Positions 25,824-32,460 of a stretch of DNA of 64,000 bases are shown piece after piece (within the stretch, counting starts at the first letter, position 1; the number at the start of each line of letters is the position of its first letter). A program made the position numbers and the translations under genes. The stretch comes from Nitrobacter vulgaris (GTDB lineage Bacteria; Pseudomonadota; Alphaproteobacteria; Rhizobiales; Xanthobacteraceae). A model generated the notes under the pieces. The model saw only the letters and a list, made by a program, of their open reading frames with translations. It did not search any database and was not told the DNA's origin. The DNA is taken from the NCBI RefSeq assembly GCF_002028545.1, contig NZ_MWPQ01000049.1:244383-308382 (forward strand), written 5' to 3'.

Positions 25824-28160
25824 ATGTCCCTTTCTCCCAGTCGTTTTCTCACACTGGCGCGCCTCAGCGCAGTGTCGCTTCCGGCCCTTGCCGTGGTGTT
25901 CTCCGATGACGTTTCCGCCCAAACGGCCCTGCCCGGAATCGTGGTCAACGCGCCCAGTCCGATCGTGCGCCACGCACGGCCGACTCGGACGACACCCGCG
26001 CGCACGGCTCGCCGTGGCACGACCAGGGCTCCTACGCCCCGGCAACCCGAGGTAGCCCGCACCGCGCCGCCGGCAACTCCCGCCAATCTGCAGGGCACGT
26101 TGCCCATCGTGACCGATCAGTTCGCGACCGTGACCGTCGTCACCAACGAAGAGATTCGGCGCAACGGGGCCGCGACGCTGGGCGACCTGCTCAACAACAA
26201 GCCGGGCATCACCGGCTCATCCTTCGCCCCCGGCGCATCGAGCCGGCCCATCATCCGCGGCCTCGACGTCAATCGCGTCGGCATCGTGGAGAACGGTATC
26301 GGAAGCAACGGTGCGTCCGATCTCGGCGAGGACCATTTCGTGCCGATTGACCCGCTTTCGACCAATCAGGTCGAGGTCATTCGCGGCCCGGCGGCGCTGC
26401 GTTACGGTTCGACGGCCATCGGCGGAATGGTCAGCGCCAGCAACAATCGCATTCCCGAAACCACGCCATGCGCGGCACCGTTGACAACGCAAACCTACGG
26501 TTATGCCGTCAAGGCGCCGCAACTGCCGACTCCCCCTGGCTGCGTGAACGTAGAGACACGAGGAGCGGTCTCGAGCGTGAACAACGGTCGTGAAGGCGCG
26601 GTTCTGCTCGATGCCGGCGGCAACAACGTGGCGATTCACGCCGACGCCTTCGCACGGCGGACCGAGGACTATGCGATCCCCGGCGGCGTGCAGAAAAACA
26701 CCGCGACCGACTCCAATGGAGCTTCAGTCGGCGGCTCGTATTTGTTCGACGGCGGATTCGTCGGAGCCGCGATCACGCAGAACAACAGCCTGTACCACAT
26801 TCCAGGCCAAGAGGGCGAAGAGCTCGGCACCCGGATCAACGCGCATCAGACCAAATTCGCCGCAAAAGGCGAATATCGGCCCGATGCGGCGGCGGTCGAT
26901 GCCATTCGGTTCTGGGTCGGCGCGACCGACTACAAGCACAATGAACTCGCCCTTGCCGACGCAGCTGATCCGGCCAGCGACGGCGTTCGCCAGACATTCA
27001 CCAACAAGGAGCAGGAAGGCCGGATGGAAGTGCAGTTCGCTCAGACCAACCTGCGCTTCGCTGCTCTGACAACCGCGATCGGCGTCCAGGGGTCGCACCA
27101 GGAACTGACCGCGCCGAGTCCCGACGATCCGTTTAGCCCGCTCAACGGCCTGTGGGATCCGAACAGCAATGGAAGGTTCGCTGGCTATATCTTCAACGAG
27201 TTCACGTTCAGCGACACGACCAAGGCACAGGTCGCCGGTCGGATCGAACACGTGAACCTCAATGGCTCAACTCCGAGCACCATGCCCGAACTGTTCGACC
27301 TCACCGTCGATCCGGGCGTGATCGGTGCCGCAACGCCGCGGGCCCTGAACTTCACGCCAAAAAGCACCAGTGTCGGTCTGATTCAGAACCTGCCCTGGAA
27401 TCTGGTGGCGAGCCTGACCGGACAATACGTCGAACGCGCGCCGAAGCCAGCGGAGCTATTCTCCCGCGGCGTGCATGATGCGACGATAACCTATGACATC
27501 GGCAATCCGAATCTCGGCATCGAGACCGCGAAGTCGATCGAGGCCGGATTACGCCGAGCGACGGGGCCGCTGCGGTTCGAACTGACCGGCTATTATACGC
27601 GGTTCAACGGCTTCATCTACCGGCGCCTGACCGGCAACACCTGCGACGAAACGGCGTGCGTGGCCGGACCGGGTCTGGAATTGAAGCAGGCCATCTACTC
27701 CCAGACCGATGCCGTTTTCCGCGGCGGCGAATTCCAGTTTCAATACGACGTTCTGCCGGTGTGGAACGGCCTCTTCGGCATCGAGGGACAGTATGACATT
27801 GTCCGCGCGACCTTCACGGACGGCTCCAACGTACCGCGAATTCCGCCGCAGCGTCTGGGAGGAGGTATCTACTACCACGGCGCCAACTGGCTGGCTCGCA
27901 TCAACCTGCTCCATGCCTTCGCACAGAACGACGTGAGCGGCGTCGAGACGCCTACCCCCGGCTACAACCGGCTGCGAGCCGAGGTCAGCTATACGACCAC
28001 GCTGCCCAGAAACAACTGGTGGGGCGGGCAGCCGGTGACCATCGGTCTCGCCGGCGACAATCTGCTGAACGAGCAAATTCGCAATGCCGTCGCCTTCAAC
28101 AAGGACCAGGTGTTGCTGCCGGGACTGAACGTACGGATATTCGCAAACGTGAAGTATTAA
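25824..28160 (+). CDS. TonB-dependent outer-membrane receptor, ZnuD-like
   Basis: 778 residues. The N-terminal signal peptide ends around SAQTA, with a TonB-box-like GIVVNAP just after. The plug domain includes LGDLLNNKPGITGSSFAPGASSRPIIRGLDVNRVGIVENGIGSNGASDLGEDHFVPIDPL and VEVIRGPAALRYGSTAIGGMVSASNNRIPE, close to the ZnuD zinc-receptor pattern. The 22-strand barrel follows and ends in the expected aromatic residue region (VRIFANVKY). It probably imports zinc or a zinc complex. The Zur-like box and the DUF2946 neighbour agree. An insert with two cysteines (TTPC...PPGC) follows the plug. Confidence 0.88.
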   Translation: MSLSPSRFLTLARLSAVSLPALAVVFSDDVSAQTALPGIVVNAPSPIVRHARPTRTTPARTARRGTTRAPTPRQPEVARTAPPATPANLQGTLPIVTDQFATVTVVTNEEIRRNGAATLGDLLNNKPGITGSSFAPGASSRPIIRGLDVNRVGIVENGIGSNGASDLGEDHFVPIDPLSTNQVEVIRGPAALRYGSTAIGGMVSASNNRIPETTPCAAPLTTQTYGYAVKAPQLPTPPGCVNVETRGAVSSVNNGREGAVLLDAGGNNVAIHADAFARRTEDYAIPGGVQKNTATDSNGASVGGSYLFDGGFVGAAITQNNSLYHIPGQEGEELGTRINAHQTKFAAKGEYRPDAAAVDAIRFWVGATDYKHNELALADAADPASDGVRQTFTNKEQEGRMEVQFAQTNLRFAALTTAIGVQGSHQELTAPSPDDPFSPLNGLWDPNSNGRFAGYIFNEFTFSDTTKAQVAGRIEHVNLNGSTPSTMPELFDLTVDPGVIGAATPRALNFTPKSTSVGLIQNLPWNLVASLTGQYVERAPKPAELFSRGVHDATITYDIGNPNLGIETAKSIEAGLRRATGPLRFELTGYYTRFNGFIYRRLTGNTCDETACVAGPGLELKQAIYSQTDAVFRGGEFQFQYDVLPVWNGLFGIEGQYDIVRATFTDGSNVPRIPPQRLGGGIYYHGANWLARINLLHAFAQNDVSGVETPTPGYNRLRAEVSYTTTLPRNNWWGGQPVTIGLAGDNLLNEQIRNAVAFNKDQVLLPGLNVRIFANVKY

Positions 28161-28169
28161 GCAGGCTTT

Positions 28170-28199
28170 CATCATGGCCGGATTGTTCCGGCCATGATG
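28170..28199. terminator. Hairpin between the TonB receptor gene and the GNAT gene
   Basis: Perfect 12-bp inverted repeat CATCATGGCCGG / CCGGCCATGATG with a 6-base loop, between two convergent genes. No strong T-run on either strand, so termination is probable rather than certain. Confidence 0.65.
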
Positions 28200-28217
28200 C
28201 TTGAATTTGACTTCTGT

Positions 28218-28751
28218 TCATTGGCTCTGGTCCGCCCCCTCCCACGCGAACCTCCAGTCAGGCCGGATCATGCCCGAGACTCCGTCGAACGCACCAGGAG
28301 CCAGCTCGCATACCAACAGGCGGGCCCGGTCCACCGGACCTGGCATGTCGACCTGGCCTTTCGGGATCATCTTGAAACCGACGCGACCGTAATAGGATTC
28401 GTCGCCAACAAGCACGATGAGACGGTGCCCTTTCGCTTTCGCGTCGCCGAGCGCGCGCTCGAGCATCGCGCGGCCAATGCCGCGGCCACGGAACGGCGGC
28501 TCGACCGTCAGCGGACCGAGGAGCAGCGCCGGCGTGTCGCCGATGCAGACCGGCAACAATCGAACCGAGCCGACCAGCAGAGTGCCGATGTGGGCGGTCA
28601 GGGAGAGGTCCAGCAAATGATCAACATGCTCGCGCAGGCGGTAAGCGCTGAGCACGAAACGACCGGGACCGAAGGTGCGTTCGTGCAGACGCTCGATAGC
28701 CTGCGCGTCATTGGCGGTTTCGGTCAGGAGAGTGAGGGAGAGATCGGACAT
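28218..28751 (-). CDS. GNAT family N-acetyltransferase
   Basis: 177 residues from the ATG at 28751; a frame from 28769 adds six. The acetyl-CoA site is visible as LGPLTVEPPFRGRGIGRAMLERAL, the R/Q-x-x-G-x-G/A motif A. The later LIVLVGDESYYGRVGFKMIPKG is typical of the YhbS-like subgroup. It is cytoplasmic. Substrate unknown; many relatives are annotated only as putative acetyltransferases. Confidence 0.9.
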   Translation of the reverse strand: MSDLSLTLLTETANDAQAIERLHERTFGPGRFVLSAYRLREHVDHLLDLSLTAHIGTLLVGSVRLLPVCIGDTPALLLGPLTVEPPFRGRGIGRAMLERALGDAKAKGHRLIVLVGDESYYGRVGFKMIPKGQVDMPGPVDRARLLVCELAPGAFDGVSGMIRPDWRFAWEGADQSQ

Positions 28752-28817
28752 GAGGAAGGCGGATAGCATCTGTCACGGGCGCGGTCCATCGCCTGCCGCC
28801 GATTGCGGCCGGGCCGA

Positions 28818-29306
28818 TCACCTGCGCCAGGTGAGTACCGGCGGCTCATGATGAAGGACTTCCGCGATTCGGAGCCGCGTGCCGACTGTGGTCTCGGCCG
28901 GCAAGGCATCGACGGCGAAAAAACCGCAATCGATGATCTCCCGATTTGGTTCGGGCTTGCGATCCTGCCGGAAGTCCCTGACGACGTAGACAGCGACATG
29001 ATCGCGCCGCGAAACGTGGCTGTTGAAAAAAATACCGTGCAACGCCGGTTCGCCGTGTATTTCGATTCGCCCTTCTTCAATGAGTTCGCGTTGCAGCGCC
29101 ATACGTGACGTCTCGCCGACCTCGACGCCGCCGCCGGGCAGATGCCAGCCCGCCACATAGCCATGCTTGACCAGAAAGACCCTGTTGTCGGCGTCGAGCA
29201 CCACGCCGCGCACGCCGAGCGTCATGCCGCGGGCGAACCGGAAGTACAGGTGAAATAGCCGGCGTAACGCGGGCTCGCAAAAGCACCGCAGACGGTGGAA
29301 ATTCAT
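28818..29306 (-). CDS. NUDIX hydrolase
   Basis: 162 residues from the ATG at 29306; the open frame extends to 29363. The Nudix box is GGGVEVGETSRMALQRELIEEG, preceded by VFLVKHGYVAGWHLPGG. The N-terminus (FHRLRCFCEPALRRLFHLYFRFARGMTLGVRGVV) is typical of a NUDIX subgroup common in Bradyrhizobiaceae. The substrate, a nucleoside diphosphate derivative, is unknown. It lies about 65 bases upstream of the GNAT gene on the same strand. Confidence 0.9.
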   Translation of the reverse strand: MNFHRLRCFCEPALRRLFHLYFRFARGMTLGVRGVVLDADNRVFLVKHGYVAGWHLPGGGVEVGETSRMALQRELIEEGRIEIHGEPALHGIFFNSHVSRRDHVAVYVVRDFRQDRKPEPNREIIDCGFFAVDALPAETTVGTRLRIAEVLHHEPPVLTWRR

Positions 29307-29542
29307 GACGCTTAGCCCCCGAATCCGCGACGCGACGACTCGCTCTTGCATGATCGCTTGCATCCTAGCGGTGCTCTTGCCAAAACTTCAGAATATTCCC
29401 GGGTACGAGATACCGGGTACGAGGTAAAGGTGAAGCAGCTTCATGACAGGGACAGAGGCTCGCCATCGCGGCGGGCAACATTCAAGATCGCAGGCGGCGG
29501 CGCGATGGCACTCCCCGCCGGCGCTTTGATCGGCAGCCCCTG

Positions 29543-30448
29543 ATGACAACCATCACGCTCGCGCACCTGTCCGATCCGCACCTTGGACCGCTGCCTCCGC
29601 CGCGACTGCATCAGCTCATAGGCAAGCGCGCGATCGGCTATCTAAACTGGAAACGCGGCCGTCACGCCATCCATCGGCGCGATGTGCTGGACGCTGTGGT
29701 CGCCGATATCAAGGCGCAATCGCCCGATCACATCGCGGTCACCGGCGATCTCATCAATCTCGCACTTCCGGACGAGTTCACGCAGGCGCGCGCATGGCTG
29801 GGCGACGTCGGCACCCCACACGACGTCACCCTCGTGCCCGGCAATCACGATGCCTACGTTCGCCCGACGAAAAAACAGATTTCCGAATGGAAGGAATATA
29901 TGCGCGGCGATAGCGTCCGCGAAGGGACGCCGCTTTCCTTTCCGTTCCTGCGACGCAGAGGGCCGCTGACGCTGATCGGCGTGTCTTCGTCGGTACCGAC
30001 CGGTCCCTTCATGGCCACTGGGCGGCTGGGGTCCGACCAGCTCGATGCGCTGGACCGCGGTCTCTCACAGCTTGAGAGCGATCCGAACTTTCGCGTGCTG
30101 CTGATCCACCATCCGCTGTCTTCGAAAGATTCGTACAAACGACTGACGGATGCCGACGCACTTCTGGCTCTTCTGAAGCGGCGCGGCGTGGACCTGATCC
30201 TGCACGGCCATGATCATATCCATTCGACCATGTGGTTCGAGGGACCGCACGGCCGGATCCCCGCCATCGGTGTGCCGTCGGCATCCGCGATGCCGCACCG
30301 GCATTATCCACCTGCCGCTTACAACCTGTTTTCGATCACGCGCGATGGAAACGCCTGGCGTTGCGAGCAGCGAGTGCGCGGCTTTGCCGATCAAGCAGCG
30401 ATTGAACGTCAGGAAATCAATGAATTGCAGCGGACAGAGCTAATCTAG
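29543..30448 (+). CDS. Calcineurin-like metallophosphoesterase
   Basis: 301 residues. The two-metal site motifs are in order: LSDPHLG (D-x-H), HIAVTGDLIN (GD-x-x), VPGNHDAY (GNHD), LLIHHPLS (H), and LILHGHDHIH (GHxH). It belongs to the metallophosphoesterase group acting on cyclic nucleotides or other phosphodiesters; the substrate is not determined. A strong hairpin follows the stop, being part of a repeat element. Confidence 0.93.
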   Translation: MTTITLAHLSDPHLGPLPPPRLHQLIGKRAIGYLNWKRGRHAIHRRDVLDAVVADIKAQSPDHIAVTGDLINLALPDEFTQARAWLGDVGTPHDVTLVPGNHDAYVRPTKKQISEWKEYMRGDSVREGTPLSFPFLRRRGPLTLIGVSSSVPTGPFMATGRLGSDQLDALDRGLSQLESDPNFRVLLIHHPLSSKDSYKRLTDADALLALLKRRGVDLILHGHDHIHSTMWFEGPHGRIPAIGVPSASAMPHRHYPPAAYNLFSITRDGNAWRCEQRVRGFADQAAIERQEINELQRTELI

Positions 30449-30547
30449 AGTCTTTCACCGTTTCATAGAAACGGTGAAAGACTCTATCTTTATGTTTTGA
30501 CGCGTTTTCTTCACGCGAACTGGCACCCACTTCGCTCGAAAACGCTA
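30446..30547 (+). repeat. Interspersed composite repeat, copy 2
   Basis: It opens with a perfect 18-bp hairpin (arms 30447-30464 and 30468-30485, 3-base loop) immediately after the metallophosphoesterase stop. The conserved tail follows: TTTTGACGCGTTTTCTTCAC, GCGAACTGG, CCACTTCGCTCGAAAACGCTA. The hairpin plus downstream T-rich stretch could terminate the preceding gene. An inverted copy lies at 30955-31057. Confidence 0.9.
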
Positions 30548-30568
30548 TATCCGCGCTACAGTACGCAA

Positions 30569-30922
30569 TCACCACTTGTGAAAAATGAAAAATGCGCCGA
30601 GGGCAACGAACGCAAAGCCCAGACCGTGATTCCAGCTCAACGGCTGTTTCAGATACAGCACGGAGAAGCCGGCGAACACGACAAGTGTAATTACTTCCTG
30701 AATGGTTTTGAGCTCGGCCGCCGAATAGACCGAGCTACCCCAGCGATTGGCTGGCACCGCGAGCCAGTACTCGAAAAACGCGATAGCCCAGCTGGCCAGA
30801 ATGACCAGAGAAAGCGGACTTTCCTTGAATTTCAGATGCCCATACCAGGCGAAAGTCATGAAAACGTTCGAGCAGAACAGCATCAGGATCGGCAGGAGCC
30901 ACGACGGAATCGCGATGGGCAT
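30569..30922 (-). CDS. DMT family protein (DUF486)
   Basis: 117 residues with four predicted membrane helices, starting IPSWLLPILMLFCSNVFMTFAWYGHLKF and ending WNHGLGFAFVALGAFFIFHKW. The KTIQEVITLVVFAGFSVLYL segment matches DUF486 proteins of the drug/metabolite transporter superfamily. It is an inner-membrane protein; transport activity is not shown for the family. It is neatly bracketed by copies 2 and 3 of the composite repeat in opposite orientation. Confidence 0.9.
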   Translation of the reverse strand: MPIAIPSWLLPILMLFCSNVFMTFAWYGHLKFKESPLSLVILASWAIAFFEYWLAVPANRWGSSVYSAAELKTIQEVITLVVFAGFSVLYLKQPLSWNHGLGFAFVALGAFFIFHKW

Positions 30923-30954
30923 GGCTGAACTTTCGGAAACGATCGTAGGAAAGC

Positions 30955-31057
30955 TAGCGTTTTCGAGCGAAGTGGAATCCGGTTCGCGTGAAGAAAACGC
31001 GTCAAATCAAAAAGCTGGAGTCTTTTACCGTTTCCATGAAACGGTGAAAGACTCTAG
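30955..31057 (-). repeat. Interspersed composite repeat, copy 3 (inverted)
   Basis: Reverse complement of the element at 30446-30547, about 90% identical by eye, including the hairpin (GTTTCATGGAAAC centre) and the GACGCG...AACCGG...CCACTTCGCTCGAAAACGC tail. Together the two copies form long terminal inverted repeats around the DMT gene. Confidence 0.9.
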
Positions 31058-31140
31058 GCCTGCTTACAGCGTGAACCCACAGCAAGCGAGGAGGAACTGT
31101 GCTGCACGTATGCCCAAAGCCGTGCCGATAGAAACAAATC

Positions 31141-31398
31141 CTACCCCCCAGTCCGGAAGTAGGGTTCAACCGTGCCGCTGAGCTTGATGGTCAACGGATT
31201 ACCGTGGCGATCCTTGGCACTGCCGGCGGCAACACGTATCCAGCCTTCGCTGACACAATACTCCTCGACGTTGGTTTTTTCGACACCCTTGAAACGGATA
31301 CCGATATCGCGCGACAGAATCTCAGCATCGTAATAGGCGCTGCGCGGATCGGTCGACAAACGGTCGGGCAGCCGGTCATTCGCGGTCTGGTCGGTCAA
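31141..31398 (-). CDS. DUF3297 family protein
   Basis: 85 residues from a TTG start at 31398. That TTG overlaps the TGA stop of the upstream peroxidase gene (TTGA), and no closer ATG fits the family. The conserved core is LPDRLSTDPRSAYYDAEILSRDIGIRFKGVEKTNVEEYCVSEGWIRVAAG...PLTIKLSGTVEPYF, nearly the full length of the family. The function is unknown; it is a small cytoplasmic protein, common in proteobacteria. The stop-start overlap suggests translational coupling. Confidence 0.85.
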   Translation of the reverse strand: MTDQTANDRLPDRLSTDPRSAYYDAEILSRDIGIRFKGVEKTNVEEYCVSEGWIRVAAGSAKDRHGNPLTIKLSGTVEPYFRTGG

Positions 31399-31871
31399 AG
31401 CAGGGCCTCGATTTCTTCGGTTAGTTTTTTGGGTTTGGTGGTCGGAGCGTGGCGAGCGACCACCCTCCCCTGCCGGTCCACGAGAAACTTTGTGAAATTC
31501 CACTTGATTGACTCGCCCAGCAGACCCGGCTTCTCGTTCTTCAGATGCTTGAACAACGGATGCGCGTCCGCCCCGTTGACATCTATCTTTTCAAACATCG
31601 GAAAGGTCACGTCATACGTGGTAGCGCAGAACTGCTGGATGTCAGTGGACGACCCCGGTTCCTGCTTGCCGAACTGATTGCAGGGGAAGCCAAGAACGGA
31701 AAATCCGCGCGGGTTCATCGCGCGATATAGTTCCTCTAGGTCCTTGTATTGCGGCGTGAAGCCGCAGGCGCTCGCAGTGTTCACGATCAAAAGGACGCGG
31801 CCTTCGAACTGTCTCAACGCGCAGGGCTCGCCGGCCAGCGTGTTCGCGCAGAAATCAAAGACGCTGGCCAT
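31395..31871 (-). CDS. Glutathione peroxidase (thioredoxin-fold peroxidase, Cys type)
   Basis: 158 residues. The peroxidatic site is a cysteine in NTASACGFTPQYKDLEELY, not selenocysteine. GFPCNQFGKQEPGS and WNFTKFLVDRQGRVVARHAP are the other family motifs. It reduces hydroperoxides with glutathione or thioredoxin in the cytoplasm. It is the first of a two-gene unit with DUF3297. Confidence 0.95.
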   Translation of the reverse strand: MASVFDFCANTLAGEPCALRQFEGRVLLIVNTASACGFTPQYKDLEELYRAMNPRGFSVLGFPCNQFGKQEPGSSTDIQQFCATTYDVTFPMFEKIDVNGADAHPLFKHLKNEKPGLLGESIKWNFTKFLVDRQGRVVARHAPTTKPKKLTEEIEALL

Positions 31872-31946
31872 TCAACAACCTTTCGATCAAGCTACGACTG
31901 GCCGACCGTTCCGTGCCGGTCAATGCCGCGTGGAAGACCGGCTGAC

Positions 31947-32177
31947 CTAGTCCAGGATGGCTTCGGTGAACGGAAATTCGAGGACGATTTCACCGGTGGC
32001 GTCGGTCACTTCCAGCACTGCATTGAGGATCGCCTTCTGTTCGCCGTCCGACTTGAGAATTTCGCGGATCGTCGTTCGGGCGGCACGCCAGGCTTGGTCG
32101 GGATCGCGCAAATCCTCGCCTTCCGGATCCAGAATCAGGTCGCTTCCGATGCGGGTGTTAAAAAAATATCGGGGCAT
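31947..32177 (-). CDS. Small DUF6894-like protein
   Basis: 76 residues from the ATG at 32177 (78 from 32183). It begins MPRYFFNTRIGSDLILDPEGEDLRDPDQAWRAARTTIREIL, the pattern of a small family abundant in Rhizobiales (PRYFF-x-D...D-x-G-x-E-L-x-D...A). No membrane segment. Function unknown. It sits alone between the peroxidase and tal-pgi. Confidence 0.75.
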   Translation of the reverse strand: MPRYFFNTRIGSDLILDPEGEDLRDPDQAWRAARTTIREILKSDGEQKAILNAVLEVTDATGEIVLEFPFTEAILD

Positions 32178-32460
32178 GAACAATCCATAACGGGGTGGGC
32201 CTTGAGTCCGCCGTTCTCACAAGTTTTTTATCGAACGACAAGCCTGCACTGCAATAGGCTTTATTTGTCGCAAAATTGCGTCCGTCCCGTTTCAAGCTCC
32301 TAGTAATCCATACGCGGATCAATATTCCGCCTCAAACGTTAGCACCGAGTCCCGCTCTTGATCAGGCTATCTTTTCTTCGTCATGTCGACATAACCTGGC
32401 TTGCAGCGGGTTATGGGAATTTTCCTAAACGGCGCGCGTCCTCGAACAAAGAAGAACGTC

